From G963422595 sp963422595 (lineage in GTDB: Bacteria > Pseudomonadota > Gammaproteobacteria > UBA4575), in contig OY730298.1 of the NCBI GenBank assembly GCA_963422595.1, positions 744,001 through 808,000 on the forward strand: a DNA stretch of 64,000 nt, read 5' to 3'. Below are positions 52,915 through 63,048 of the stretch, piece after piece (position 1 is the stretch's first letter; each line of letters begins with the position of its first letter). The notes below the pieces were generated by a model that did no database searches, was not told where the DNA came from, and was given only the letters and a program-made list of their open reading frames with translations. Made by a program: the position numbers and the translations under genes.

Positions 52915-53986
52915 ATTATTTGAATACCTGGAACAAGTGCATTCTGGTTTTGATGTATTTCGGTATTTAACTTTACGTTCTGTTTTAAGTGTACTTACTG
53001 CATTAACGATCTGCTTTGTTATCGGGCCTATGATGATTCGTAAGTTTAGTAGTTTTAGCATTAATCAAAATATTAGAAATGATGGCCCACAAACTCACTT
53101 TGCTAAAGCCGGGACACCCACCATGGGCGGTGTGTTTTTATTAGTTGCAATATTTACCAGTGCTTTATTGTGGAGCGATCTTTCAAATCGGTATATATGG
53201 TTTGTGTTAGCAACGACCTTCTTGTTTGGCTTAATAGGCGGGGTTGATGACGTTAAAAAATTATTAAGTGGTTCAAGTAAAGGGCTTACGGCAAAAAGTA
53301 AGTATTTTTGGCAATCCACGATTGGTGTTGGCATTGCTGTTTTGTTGTATTACACCGCGCAATTACCTATGGAGACTAATTTATACATTCCATTTTTTAA
53401 GAGTGTGGTTATTCCTTTAGGTATTTGGTTTGTTTTGTTAGCTTACCTGGTGGTTGTGGGTTTCAGTAATGCAGTTAATTTAACCGATGGCCTTGATGGG
53501 CTGGCAATTATGCCTGTAGTGATGGTTGCGGGTGCTCTGGGTGTGTTTGCGTATGTAAGCGGCAACGTTAATTTCGCACATTATCTCGTTATTCCGTATT
53601 TACCACAGGCAGGTGAGTTAGTGGTGTTTTGTGGTGCGATAGTAGGCGCTGGTTTGGGCTTTCTTTGGTTCAACACTTATCCCGCACAAGTTTTTATGGG
53701 CGATATGGGTGCATTAGCACTTGGTGCCGCAGTGGGAGTGTTGGCAGTGTTAGTGCGACAAGAGATCGTGCTGGTAATTATGGGCGGGATTTTTGTGCTT
53801 GAAACAATGTCCGTAGTGATTCAAGTAGTGTCTTTTAAGCTTATCGGCAAACGGATTTTTCAAATGGCACCATTGCATCATCATTTTGAATTAAAAGGTT
53901 GGCCGGAATCAAGAATAATCGTGCGTTTTTGGATCGTTACCATAATTTTGATATTGGTTGGCCTGACAACTTTGAAAATTCGGTAG
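52904..53986 (+). CDS. mraY: Phospho-MurNAc-pentapeptide transferase MraY
   Basis: An integral membrane enzyme that links the soluble precursor to undecaprenyl phosphate, forming lipid I. It has 360 residues and about ten membrane segments. Signatures are AGTPTMGGVFLL, the metal-binding GGVDDVKKLLSGSSKGLTAK, NAVNLTDGLDGLA, FMGDMGALALGAAVG, and the histidine-rich loop MAPLHHHFELKGWPE near the C-terminus. It overlaps murF by 11 bp. Confidence 0.98.
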   Translation: MLLKLFEYLEQVHSGFDVFRYLTLRSVLSVLTALTICFVIGPMMIRKFSSFSINQNIRNDGPQTHFAKAGTPTMGGVFLLVAIFTSALLWSDLSNRYIWFVLATTFLFGLIGGVDDVKKLLSGSSKGLTAKSKYFWQSTIGVGIAVLLYYTAQLPMETNLYIPFFKSVVIPLGIWFVLLAYLVVVGFSNAVNLTDGLDGLAIMPVVMVAGALGVFAYVSGNVNFAHYLVIPYLPQAGELVVFCGAIVGAGLGFLWFNTYPAQVFMGDMGALALGAAVGVLAVLVRQEIVLVIMGGIFVLETMSVVIQVVSFKLIGKRIFQMAPLHHHFELKGWPESRIIVRFWIVTIILILVGLTTLKIR

Positions 53987-54092
53987 TGTCACTTGTCAAA
54001 CGATTGATTAGATGAATGCCATGCAAAGTTTCAAAGCACACAGTTTGTACTTTATATGGGTTGTCCATTTTCTCATTAGACCGACGGCCTGA

Positions 54093-55448
54093 ATGGATTT
54101 TGCATTGCCAGGACAAGCTACAAATAGAAACCATGAGACCGTGATTGTAGGGCTGGGCAGGACGGGTTTGTCCGTCGCAACTTATTTGTGCAAACAAGGT
54201 GTACCATTTGTAATGTTAGACACACGTCATAATCCGCCTTACTTCAATCTGGTTAAGCAGGAATTTCCAGACGTCGAGATTTGTTTGGGGAAGTTATCAA
54301 CGGATTCTTTTCAAAATGCCAAGCGCATCATAGTAAGCCCGGGGGTAGCCGTAGATAACGAGTTCATTAGCTGCGCAGTGATGCAGGGTGCAGAGTACTG
54401 CGGGGATATTGAGTTGTTTGTTAATAATACGCAAGTACCAATAGTCGCAGTCACAGGCTCAAATGGTAAAAGCACGGTAACAAGTTTAGTTGTTGAAATG
54501 GCCAGGGCTGCAGATATCAGGGCTTATGCGGGAGGCAATTTAGGCCCACCCGCATTGGATCTGCTTGCATTCGATGACGCTGAGTTGTTTGTGTTGGAAT
54601 TATCCAGTTTTCAATTGGAGTCCACCTGGTCACTTAGGCCACAGGTTGGTGTCGTATTGAATTTATCATCAGATCATTTGGATCGGCACGGTAGTGTAGG
54701 TAACTATGCTCATATAAAAGCGCAAGTTTATGAGCACGCAAACTTCAGCGTCGTTAACCGTAATGACACATTTGTTGCAAACATGAAAACCTCGGGGGTA
54801 GTTATAAGTTTTGGTTCAGATAGCCCGGCTCGTGGTGAATTTGGCTTAATTCACGATCTCGAAAATGTCTATTTAGCAAAAGGTAAAAATCCTTTATTGG
54901 TTACCAGCGAACTTGCCATGCAGGGCGAGGCTGGAGTGTTGAATGCTCTTGCCGCGTTAGCGATTGGGGACGCGCTGGGTTTGTCTTTAGAGAAAATGCT
55001 ACTGACGTTGGCTAACTTCAAAGGGTTACCGCATCGATTTTCGCTGGTAGGAAAATCACAAGGTGTATCCTGGTTTAATGATTCTAAGGGAACAAATATA
55101 GGAGCTTCGATATGTGCTTTACGCAGTTTAGAAGCGGATATTATTTTACTGGCTGGTGGAGTTTTTAAGGGTGGAGATTTAAGCCTTCTACACGAGGTTG
55201 TGGCTAAACACGTAAAGCATGTAGTTTTATTTGGGCAAGACGCGGGTTTGCTGAAGCAAGCTCTACATGGCGCAGCATCTGTTTGTTCAGTAAATACGAT
55301 TCGCGATGCTGTAACGATTGCGCGTGGTCTGTCCAGGCCGGGCGACAAAGTTCTGCTGTCTCCTGCTTGCGCCAGCTTTGACATGTATGAGGACTTTATT
55401 GCGCGTGGGGAAGATTTTGAAGCATGCGTTAAAGAGCTTGTTCTATGA
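54093..55448 (+). CDS. murD: UDP-MurNAc-Ala-D-Glu ligase MurD
   Basis: Adds D-glutamate to UDP-MurNAc-L-Ala. It has 451 residues. The N-terminal Rossmann-like part has VIVGLGRTGLSVATYLCKQG, the P-loop is VAVTGSNGKSTVTSLV, followed by AYAGGNLGPPALDLL and LELSSFQLEST, and the C-terminal domain has WFNDSKGTNIGASI. It follows mraY after 106 bp without a gene and overlaps ftsW by four bases. Confidence 0.97.
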   Translation: MDFALPGQATNRNHETVIVGLGRTGLSVATYLCKQGVPFVMLDTRHNPPYFNLVKQEFPDVEICLGKLSTDSFQNAKRIIVSPGVAVDNEFISCAVMQGAEYCGDIELFVNNTQVPIVAVTGSNGKSTVTSLVVEMARAADIRAYAGGNLGPPALDLLAFDDAELFVLELSSFQLESTWSLRPQVGVVLNLSSDHLDRHGSVGNYAHIKAQVYEHANFSVVNRNDTFVANMKTSGVVISFGSDSPARGEFGLIHDLENVYLAKGKNPLLVTSELAMQGEAGVLNALAALAIGDALGLSLEKMLLTLANFKGLPHRFSLVGKSQGVSWFNDSKGTNIGASICALRSLEADIILLAGGVFKGGDLSLLHEVVAKHVKHVVLFGQDAGLLKQALHGAASVCSVNTIRDAVTIARGLSRPGDKVLLSPACASFDMYEDFIARGEDFEACVKELVL

Positions 55449-56596
55449 AAACTTCCTTAAACGCTCAGTTGGCGAAACACTGCGATCCATTTTTGATGAC
55501 ATCGGCCATGTTACTGCTCGGCATAGGTTTGGTGATGGTTGCGTCATCTTCAATCGAGGTTGCCGATAGAGCAACCGGAGATCCGCTGTATCACTTTAAA
55601 CGCCAATTTGTTTTTGCATTACTTGGGGTGTTTGCAGGTATTGCACTTACTAGAATTCGATTGGTGCACTGGGAAAATTCAAGTCTGGCATTTTTGTTTT
55701 TAATGGTTGTCCTGTTAGTGCTGGTTTTATTGCCGGGTTTAGGTAAAACGGTGAATGGAAGCACGCGCTGGTTGGTGCTGGGTGGACTCAGTTTACAGGT
55801 ATCTGAAGTAGTTAAATTATTACTGGTTATGTGTCTTGCTGGCTATGTAGTAAGACAAGGCAAGCAAATTCGAGAATCATTTATTGGGTGCATAAAACCC
55901 ATGTTGGTGTTTGTGGTGCTTGTTGTCTTGCTACTACTTGAGCCTGATTTTGGCGCGTCCATTGTTTTGTTAGTGACCGTATTAGGAATGCTTTATTTAG
56001 CCGGTGCCAAGATTTGGCAGTTTGTAATCTTATTTACGGTCTGCGCAATATTTATGGCATCTGTCGCAATATCATCCACTTATCGCGTAGAGCGCTTTAC
56101 TTCATTTTTAAATCCCTGGTCTGATCCATATGATTCCGGATTTCAACTCACGCAGTCGCTGATTGCGATTGGAAGTGGCGCATGGACGGGATTGGGCCTG
56201 GGCGCGAGCGTTCAAAAATTATTTTATTTGCCAGAAGCGCATACCGATTTTGTGTTTGCAGTGATCGCTGAAGAATTAGGCTTGATTGGCGTTGCCACGG
56301 TATTAGTTCTATTTGCCGTTCTGGTCTGGCGATGTTTTGTAATCGGTAAATTAGTTGACAGGAAAGGTATGAAATTTGGAGCACACGTAAGTTATGGAAT
56401 AGGTATTTGGTTAGGGATACAGGCATTTGTCAATGTGGGGGTGAACGTGGGTGTATTGCCAACGAAAGGGTTAACTTTGCCTTTCATCAGTGCCGGCGGC
56501 AGTAGTTTATTGGTTGTCTGTTTAGCAATAGGCCTTGTTACACGTGTATATATTGAAGGTGAAGTTTATCAGTCCGACAAGCATGAATTTAAATAA
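55445..56596 (+). CDS. ftsW: Septal peptidoglycan polymerase FtsW
   Basis: A SEDS-family glycosyltransferase that builds septal glycan from lipid II with FtsI. It has 383 residues and about ten membrane segments. LGIGLVMVASSSIEVADR, GKTVNGSTRWLVLGGLSLQV, LLLEPDFGASIVLLVTVLGM (catalytic Asp region), YDSGFQLTQSLIAIGSG, HTDFVFAVIAEELGLIG and LPFISAGGSSLLVVC are the SEDS motifs. Its last codon abuts the murG start. Confidence 0.97.
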   Translation: MKTSLNAQLAKHCDPFLMTSAMLLLGIGLVMVASSSIEVADRATGDPLYHFKRQFVFALLGVFAGIALTRIRLVHWENSSLAFLFLMVVLLVLVLLPGLGKTVNGSTRWLVLGGLSLQVSEVVKLLLVMCLAGYVVRQGKQIRESFIGCIKPMLVFVVLVVLLLLEPDFGASIVLLVTVLGMLYLAGAKIWQFVILFTVCAIFMASVAISSTYRVERFTSFLNPWSDPYDSGFQLTQSLIAIGSGAWTGLGLGASVQKLFYLPEAHTDFVFAVIAEELGLIGVATVLVLFAVLVWRCFVIGKLVDRKGMKFGAHVSYGIGIWLGIQAFVNVGVNVGVLPTKGLTLPFISAGGSSLLVVCLAIGLVTRVYIEGEVYQSDKHEFK

Positions 56597-57700
56597 ATGA
56601 AATACGCGCGTTCCCCAGTAATGATTTTTGCAGGTGGCACAGGTGGTCACGTGTTCCCTGCATTGGCAGTGGCAGAAAAGATTACACAGCAAAGTACACC
56701 CGTTGTTTGGGTAGGTACAAAAAAAGGTATTGAGTCAAGGGTGGTCGTTGATGCGGGCTATCAAATTGAGTGGATTCTGGTGAATGGCCTACGTGGTAAG
56801 GGCGTGACAACTTATTTGCTTGCGCCCGTTACATTAACCCTGGCCGGATTACAGACGATTTGGTTGTTATTCAAGCATCGGCCATGTGCAGTATTAGGCA
56901 TGGGGGGGTTTGTTGCTGGCCCGGGCGGCCTGATTTCGGTTTTGTTACGAAAGCCATTAATTATTCATGAACAAAACGCAATTGCAGGTCTGACCAATCG
57001 CGTTCTTGCACCATTTGCCAAGCGCATTTTGACTGCTTTCCCGAATGTGTTTGCACGCAGGAACGTTGCATTGGTGGGCAACCCGGTGCGGGCAGAGATT
57101 TTACAAATTCGTCGCCAACACGCGGTTGCAGAGCCAATCAACAAACCTCTTAGGGTTCTGGTGACAGGTGGGAGTTTAGGTGCCCAAGTGTTCAATAAGG
57201 TGGTGCCAGCGGCGTTGGCACAGATTCCCTTAGAAGAGCGTCCTCAGGTCTGGCATCAGAGCGGAGAGCATAAACTTAAATTCACAGAAGAGAAATATAA
57301 AATCCATGCTGTAGTGGCTCGTGTAGATGCATTTATCGATAGCATACACGATGCTTATGCCTGGGCAGACTTAGTGATTTGTCGGGCCGGGGCAATCACG
57401 GTGGCAGAGCTTGCCATTGCCGGTGTGGGGGCAGTTTTTGTTCCATATCCTTATGCGGTGGATGATCATCAGACCGCCAATGCAAAAGCGTTAGCAAGCG
57501 CGGGCGCGGCTTGCTTAATTCAGGAACGTGATTTAACCGATACCGGCTTAACTGAATTGCTGCGTGAGTTTTCAATTAATCGCTTAAAACTTAAAAGAAT
57601 TGCTGACGCAGTACGGTCGTTCGCAAAACCGCTGGCGGCAGACGATGTTGCGAGGGTTTGTCTGCAGGTTTGCTTGGAAAAAAAGTCATGGCAGGGTTAA
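56597..57700 (+). CDS. murG: Lipid II synthase MurG
   Basis: A peripheral membrane GT-B glycosyltransferase that transfers GlcNAc onto lipid I. It has 367 residues. The N-terminal motif is FAGGTGGHVFPALAVAEKI, followed by GMGGFVAGPGGLISVLLRKP and IIHEQNAIAGLTNRVLA. The UDP-GlcNAc domain has VLVTGGSLGAQVFNKVVPAA, DLVICRAGAITVAELAIAG and PYPYAVDDHQTANAKALASA. Confidence 0.98.
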   Translation: MKYARSPVMIFAGGTGGHVFPALAVAEKITQQSTPVVWVGTKKGIESRVVVDAGYQIEWILVNGLRGKGVTTYLLAPVTLTLAGLQTIWLLFKHRPCAVLGMGGFVAGPGGLISVLLRKPLIIHEQNAIAGLTNRVLAPFAKRILTAFPNVFARRNVALVGNPVRAEILQIRRQHAVAEPINKPLRVLVTGGSLGAQVFNKVVPAALAQIPLEERPQVWHQSGEHKLKFTEEKYKIHAVVARVDAFIDSIHDAYAWADLVICRAGAITVAELAIAGVGAVFVPYPYAVDDHQTANAKALASAGAACLIQERDLTDTGLTELLREFSINRLKLKRIADAVRSFAKPLAADDVARVCLQVCLEKKSWQG

Positions 57701-57721
57701 TTTTGCGAAAGATTTTTAGTT

Positions 57722-59140
57722 ATGAAGTTTGACGTTGGACATTTTGCCACGCGCAGGATCAAGCAGGTTCATTTTGTTGGTATCGGGGGCTCTGGCATGG
57801 GTGGGATTGCTGAAGTCATGGTAAATCTGGGGTATGAGGTACACGGTTCTGATATACAAAAAAACGTCATAACTCAGCGATTGCGTAAATTAGGCGCCAT
57901 CGTTTTTAACCGGCATGATGCAAGTAATATAGAAGGTGCAGACGTGGTTGTGATATCCAGTGCCGTAACAGATGAAAATCCCGAGATTATCGCGGCGCGT
58001 GAAACATGCGTACCGGTTATATCACGTGCAGAGATGCTGGCTGAGTTAATGCGTTTTCGTTACGGCATTGCCGTTGCCGGCACGCATGGAAAGACTACCA
58101 CAACCAGCCTTGTCGCTTCTGTTCTTGCTGCCGCAAAGCTGGATCCAACGTTTATTGTTGGTGGTCGTGTAAATAGTTTTGCAAGCCATTCAAGAGTTGG
58201 CACAGGCCAATATCTGGTTGCCGAGGCAGATGAAAGTGACGCTTCATTTTTATATTTACAGCCCATTATGTCCGTTGTGACCAATATTGATGCAGATCAT
58301 CTTTCTGCTTATGGAGGTGATTTTAACAAATTACAAGATGCTTTTTTGCAGTTCATTCATCATCTGCCGTTTTATGGCATGACAGTTTTATGTTTTGAAG
58401 ATGCGGTAATTAAAAGTTTAATACCAAAAATATCACGCCCATATATAACGTATGGATTTTCTGCTGACGCTGATTATCGAATATCGGAGGTTAAAAGCTC
58501 AGGTATGCAAACAAATTTTATATTGAACCATCCGGCCAAACGCCCGGCAATTAAATTTGTACTAAATCTACCCGGCATACATAACGTGTTGAATGCAGTT
58601 GCCGCAGCAATTATCGCCTTGCAGCTTGAAGTTAACGAAACGTGCATACAGTCTACATTCAAAAGTTTTCGAGGTATCTCCAGACGATTTCAAACCTATC
58701 ACAATATATGCGTCAACAATAAAAACGTGCAGTTAGTAGATGACTACGGACACCACCCGACGGAAATCCTGGTCACCATGAAAACTGTCAGGCAAGTTTG
58801 GCCTAAGCGAAGGTTGGTAGTGTTGTTTCAACCACACCGCTATTCGCGTACTCGGGATTTATTTGATGACTTTGTGCGAGTTCTGAATGAAGCGGATGCA
58901 TTGATGTTGTGTGAAGTTTATGCCGCCAATGAAGAACCGATTGCGGGTGCGGGTAGTCCGGCGTTGAGTCGAGCATTGCGTGCACGTGGCAAGCTTGACC
59001 CGATCCTGGTCAAAGACTTTTCAGAAATACAAACAACGCTTGAGCACGTGATCCGTGATGACGATGTTTTATTAACTTTAGGCGCCGGTAACGTTGGCAG
59101 TATTGCAAAGGCTTTGCATGAATCGTTTGCAACTCATTAA
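57722..59140 (+). CDS. murC: UDP-MurNAc-L-alanine ligase MurC
   Basis: The first Mur ligase, adding L-Ala to UDP-MurNAc. It has 472 residues. HFVGIGGSGMGGIAEVMVNL is the N-terminal UDP-binding loop, the P-loop is VAGTHGKTTTTSLVASV, then VAEADESDASFLYLQPIMSV and TNIDADHLSAYGGDF, with DDYGHHPTEILVTMK and FQPHRYSRTRDLFDDF in the C-terminal domain. murB begins directly after it. Confidence 0.98.
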   Translation: MKFDVGHFATRRIKQVHFVGIGGSGMGGIAEVMVNLGYEVHGSDIQKNVITQRLRKLGAIVFNRHDASNIEGADVVVISSAVTDENPEIIAARETCVPVISRAEMLAELMRFRYGIAVAGTHGKTTTTSLVASVLAAAKLDPTFIVGGRVNSFASHSRVGTGQYLVAEADESDASFLYLQPIMSVVTNIDADHLSAYGGDFNKLQDAFLQFIHHLPFYGMTVLCFEDAVIKSLIPKISRPYITYGFSADADYRISEVKSSGMQTNFILNHPAKRPAIKFVLNLPGIHNVLNAVAAAIIALQLEVNETCIQSTFKSFRGISRRFQTYHNICVNNKNVQLVDDYGHHPTEILVTMKTVRQVWPKRRLVVLFQPHRYSRTRDLFDDFVRVLNEADALMLCEVYAANEEPIAGAGSPALSRALRARGKLDPILVKDFSEIQTTLEHVIRDDDVLLTLGAGNVGSIAKALHESFATH

Positions 59141-59150
59141 CCACGCGAAC

Positions 59151-60044
59151 ATGGTTCATAATTCAGAAATGCTTCGCAGAGTACTCGAAAAAAACGTTTC
59201 ATTAGCGCGTTTTACCAGTTGGAAAGTTGGTGGTGTGGCAGATGTTTTATATCGTCCGGCAAATTTAGCCGAGTTACAGGAGTTTTTGCAAACACTTGAC
59301 GGAGCTATACCTATCACCTGGCTTGGTCGAGGCACTAATGTGTTGATACGGGATGGTGGTATACGTGGCGTAGTGATTTTATCGTGTGGGTGTTTCAATC
59401 AATTTGAGTATTTGGGAGACGCAACAATTCGAGCCGAAGCGGGTACGTCTTGTGCAGGGCTTGCGCGTTTCAGTGCGGGCAAGAGTTTAACGGGCGCAGA
59501 GTTTCTTGCTGGTATACCGGGTACCGTGGGGGGCGCATTGGCAATGAACTCGGGCGCGTATGGAAGTGAAACCTGGGATTTTGTTGAGCACGTGGAAACT
59601 ATTGACCGTTTTGGTCAGTTGCATAGCCGTAATCCGGAAGACTTCCAAGTCGACTATCGCTCGGTGCAAAGCCATGCAGAGGCATGGTTTATAGCGGCTT
59701 TATTTAAGTTTGTCATTGGTGATGGCAAACCAGCGTGTAACACGATTCGTGCTTTATTAAATAAACGTAATTTATCACAACCCGTGGGTAGTCGCAGTTG
59801 TGGGTCTGTGTTTAAGAATCCTGCCAGTGATCATGCTGCCAGATTGATAGAGCTATGTGATTTGAAGGGGGCGACTGTAGGAGGAGCGCAGGTTTCAACA
59901 AAGCATGCAAATTTTATTATTAACCTGGGAAATGCGACGGCAAAGGATATTGAAGAGCTAATTTTGAAAGTACGCGCGACTGTGGAGAGTAAATGCGGAA
60001 CTTTGCTGGTGCCGGAAGTGAAAATTATCGGTGAAGCTGCATGA
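59151..60044 (+). CDS. murB: UDP-N-acetylenolpyruvoylglucosamine reductase MurB
   Basis: An FAD enzyme that reduces the MurA product to UDP-MurNAc. It has 298 residues from ATG 59151. Earlier in-frame starts (59094, 59118) overlap murC; ATG 59169 is also possible and no ribosome site decides. FTSWKVGGVADVLYRPANL, WLGRGTNVLIRDGGIRGVVI, FLAGIPGTVGGALAMNSGAY and GSRSCGSVFKNPASDHAARL are the family landmarks, the last holding the catalytic serine (type I MurB). It overlaps ddl by four bases. Confidence 0.95.
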   Translation: MVHNSEMLRRVLEKNVSLARFTSWKVGGVADVLYRPANLAELQEFLQTLDGAIPITWLGRGTNVLIRDGGIRGVVILSCGCFNQFEYLGDATIRAEAGTSCAGLARFSAGKSLTGAEFLAGIPGTVGGALAMNSGAYGSETWDFVEHVETIDRFGQLHSRNPEDFQVDYRSVQSHAEAWFIAALFKFVIGDGKPACNTIRALLNKRNLSQPVGSRSCGSVFKNPASDHAARLIELCDLKGATVGGAQVSTKHANFIINLGNATAKDIEELILKVRATVESKCGTLLVPEVKIIGEAA

Positions 60045-60970
60045 CGCGCCAATCACAATTTGGCAGGGTTGCGGTTTTGATGGGAGGGCCATCTGCTGAA
60101 CGTGAAATTTCTCTAAGGAGCGGTGCAGCGGTATTAGGTGCATTAACCACGCTGCGTATTGAAGCAGAGGCTATAGAGGTTTCTGCAGATATATTTGAGC
60201 GGTTGCGCATGGGTGACTATGTTCACGTCTTTATTGCCTTGCATGGCACATATGGAGAAGACGGAAGTGTACAAGGGGGTTTAGAAGTAATGGGCTTGCC
60301 CTACAGTGGTAGCGGTGTAATGGCATCAAGTATTTGCATGAATAAGATCATGACCAAGCAAATTTGGCGTGGGTGCGGAATTCCTACTCCAAATTACCGG
60401 GTGCTGGGGGGTGACGTTGACCGGGATGCTTTGGTTAAGGAGCTTGGCTTGCCAATGATTGTTAAGCCTGTTGCACAGGGTTCAAGCATAGGAATAACTA
60501 AAGTCAATACTGAAGCAGAGATTGACGGGGCTTGGGTAAATGCGCGTAGATTTGAGCAAACAGTAATTGCAGAGCAGTGGATTGAAGGTCAGGAATACAC
60601 CGTTGCTATTCTCAATGACCGTGCTTTACCAATAATTCGTTTAGAAACCCCAAGGCCTTTTTATGATTATGCGGCGAAGTATGGCTCTGACAATACGGAA
60701 TATCACTGTCCTTGCGGGTTATCCAAGGTGTTGGAGGCCGAGATTCAGGAATGGGCATTACAGGCATTCAAAGCCACGGGTGCTACAGGTTGGGGGCGTG
60801 TTGACGTCATGCTGGACGAGAGTAATCAACCATGGTTTTTGGAAGTCAACACCGTACCCGGGATGACGAATCATAGTTTAGTGCCTATGGCCGCAAAGGC
60901 TCAAGGCATTAGTTTTAATGAACTGGTAGTGAGCATTTTGGAAACTTCGCTATCTAAGCATGTTATTTGA
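60041..60970 (+). CDS. ddl: D-alanine-D-alanine ligase
   Basis: Makes the D-Ala-D-Ala dipeptide used by MurF. It has 309 residues of the ATP-grasp fold, DdlB type. VAVLMGGPSAEREISLRSGA, FIALHGTYGEDGSVQGGLEV, PMIVKPVAQGSSIGITKV, GWGRVDVMLDESNQPWFLEV and NTVPGMTNHSLVPMAA cover the substrate, ATP and Mg2+ sites. It overlaps ftsQ by 11 bp. Confidence 0.98.
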   Translation: MTRQSQFGRVAVLMGGPSAEREISLRSGAAVLGALTTLRIEAEAIEVSADIFERLRMGDYVHVFIALHGTYGEDGSVQGGLEVMGLPYSGSGVMASSICMNKIMTKQIWRGCGIPTPNYRVLGGDVDRDALVKELGLPMIVKPVAQGSSIGITKVNTEAEIDGAWVNARRFEQTVIAEQWIEGQEYTVAILNDRALPIIRLETPRPFYDYAAKYGSDNTEYHCPCGLSKVLEAEIQEWALQAFKATGATGWGRVDVMLDESNQPWFLEVNTVPGMTNHSLVPMAAKAQGISFNELVVSILETSLSKHVI

Positions 60971-61769
60971 AGTGAAATACAGAAGACGCAATTCAAAGAA
61001 CAAGCGAATGTCGGCAATAAACCATTTTTCATTGCGCGATGCCTGGGATATTACGGTAATAGCAATGCTGTTAGGGGTGCTTGTTTATTTTTCCTATTAT
61101 GTTCGAGACGACCATATTCCTACATCTGCATGGCCACAAATTAAGGAAGTAAAAATTGACGGCAATTTAAATGCGGAAGATCGTCAGGAGCTTAAAAACA
61201 TTGTTCGCGCGCGAATTACGCGCGGATTTTTTCATGTGCCAATGAATGAACTGGAACAACGACTGGCGGGATTGCCATGGGTATATCGCGCCAAGGTGCG
61301 AAGGGTTTGGCCAGATACGTTGACAATAAAAATTTATGCGGAAGTGCCGATGGCGAGGTGGGGAAATTCAGGACTGATGAATACTGATGGTGAGTTATTT
61401 TTCCCAAGTTCTATAGAATCTTATAATTCTCTGCCAATGCTTTTTGGAGAGCAAATTCGGGCAAAGAATTTGGCCAGGGTGTTTGAAGATAGCATGCAGC
61501 AATTAGAGCCACTGGGCTTGCAACTTCAGGGTCTGTTTGAAGACCAGCGTCAATCTAAACACTTGATTTTATCAAATGGATTAATTCTCACTGTTGGTGA
61601 TGGTGGTGTGGAAAAAAAGATTGCGCGTTTTATCACTGCTTATGAGCAATACCTGTCTTCCCATTTATTGGCAGTGAAGAAAGTGGACTTACGGTATACC
61701 AATGGTTTGGCGGTTGAATGGAAAAACCCACAGTTGGAAAACAGCTTAGAATCGGGACTTAGTTTATGA
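60960..61769 (+). CDS. ftsQ: Cell division protein FtsQ
   Basis: A bitopic divisome protein bridging early and late components. It has 269 residues: a basic cytoplasmic tail (VKYRRRNSKNKR), one membrane segment (ITVIAMLLGVLVYFSYYV), a periplasmic POTRA domain (IKEVKIDGNLNAEDRQELKN) and the beta domain (YRAKVRRVWPDTLTIKIYAE). The start ATG 60960 lies within ddl. It overlaps ftsA by four bases. Confidence 0.95.
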   Translation: MLFEVKYRRRNSKNKRMSAINHFSLRDAWDITVIAMLLGVLVYFSYYVRDDHIPTSAWPQIKEVKIDGNLNAEDRQELKNIVRARITRGFFHVPMNELEQRLAGLPWVYRAKVRRVWPDTLTIKIYAEVPMARWGNSGLMNTDGELFFPSSIESYNSLPMLFGEQIRAKNLARVFEDSMQQLEPLGLQLQGLFEDQRQSKHLILSNGLILTVGDGGVEKKIARFITAYEQYLSSHLLAVKKVDLRYTNGLAVEWKNPQLENSLESGLSL

Positions 61770-63001
61770 GCCGGAAAGCGGATAAAGACATGCTGGTCGG
61801 TTTAGACATCGGCACTTCTAAAATCACCGCTATTGTGGGGGAAGTCAACGACTGCAATCAATTGGAGATAGCGGGTATTGGCTCACATCCATCACGGGGC
61901 TTAAAAAAAGGGGTTGTAGTTAATATAGAATCGACAGTTCAGTCTATCCAGCGTGCCGTGGAAGAAGCGGAGTTAATGGCAGGTTGCCAAATTCACTCGG
62001 TGTACGCAGGAATTGCAGGCAGTCACATACGTAGCATGAATTCTCATGGCATTGTCGCCATCAAAGATCGCGAAGTGTCATCGAACGACGTTGAGCGGGT
62101 TATCGATGCTGCAAAGGCGGTTGCGATTCCGGCAGACCAGAAAATGTTGCACGTGATGCCACAGGAATTTGTAATTGATCAACAAGAGGGTATCCGCGAA
62201 CCTATTGGAATGTCGGGTGTACGCCTGGAAGCAAAAGTTCATTTAGTCACGGGAGCCGTAAGTGCAGAACAGAATATTATTAAATGTATACGTCGTTGTG
62301 GCTTGGAAGTTGACGGCATTATTTTAGAGCAACTGGCATCCGGTTATGCGGCTTTAACCGAAGACGAGAAAGAATTAGGCATCTGTTTGATTGATATTGG
62401 TGGTGGAACCACCGACGTCGTGGTGTTTACTGATGGTGCAATTAAACATACCGCGGTAATTCCTATTGCAGGAGAGCAGGTGACACACGATATCGCGGTT
62501 GCGATGCGCACCCCTACGCAATATGCCGAAGAAATCAAAATTAAATATGCATGCGCATTACGTCAGCTTGCAAACCCTGATGACACTATAGAGGTTCCGA
62601 GCGTGGGTGATCGTAAACCACGACGTTTGTCACGTCAGACTTTAGCGGAAATTGTAGAACCACGTTATGAGGAGTTACTTGCACTGGTACATGCAGAGTT
62701 ACGTCGCAGAGGTTTTGAAGACCTGGTCGCGGCTGGTTTGGTGCTCACGGGTGGAAGTTCAAAAATGGAGGGCGTTGTAGATTTGGCTGAAGAAATTTTC
62801 CACATGCCGGTGCGATTAGGCGTGCCGCAATTCGTCACGGGATTGGTAGACGTAGTGCGCAATCCTATTTACACAACAGGTGTGGGGTTACTTTTATTTG
62901 GTCATCAAAACCAGCAGTTTAATGAGAGTTCTTTGTTTAAAGAATCAAGCATGGGAGGCATGTTCCACAGAATGAAGAATTGGTTTCAGGGCAGCTTTTA
63001 A
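61766..63001 (+). CDS. ftsA: Cell division protein FtsA
   Basis: An actin-like ATPase that anchors FtsZ to the membrane. It has 411 residues. LVGLDIGTSKITAIVGEVND is the phosphate-1 motif, LGICLIDIGGGTTDVVVFTD the phosphate-2 motif, and LVLTGGSSKMEGVVDLAEEI the adenosine motif. The last residues MKNWFQGSF fit the amphipathic membrane-targeting helix. ftsZ follows after 47 bp. Confidence 0.98.
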   Translation: MSRKADKDMLVGLDIGTSKITAIVGEVNDCNQLEIAGIGSHPSRGLKKGVVVNIESTVQSIQRAVEEAELMAGCQIHSVYAGIAGSHIRSMNSHGIVAIKDREVSSNDVERVIDAAKAVAIPADQKMLHVMPQEFVIDQQEGIREPIGMSGVRLEAKVHLVTGAVSAEQNIIKCIRRCGLEVDGIILEQLASGYAALTEDEKELGICLIDIGGGTTDVVVFTDGAIKHTAVIPIAGEQVTHDIAVAMRTPTQYAEEIKIKYACALRQLANPDDTIEVPSVGDRKPRRLSRQTLAEIVEPRYEELLALVHAELRRRGFEDLVAAGLVLTGGSSKMEGVVDLAEEIFHMPVRLGVPQFVTGLVDVVRNPIYTTGVGLLLFGHQNQQFNESSLFKESSMGGMFHRMKNWFQGSF

Positions 63002-63048
63002 AAATTCATGTGTTTGTTTGCAACATGTAAATCTAGAGGAGAAAGGTC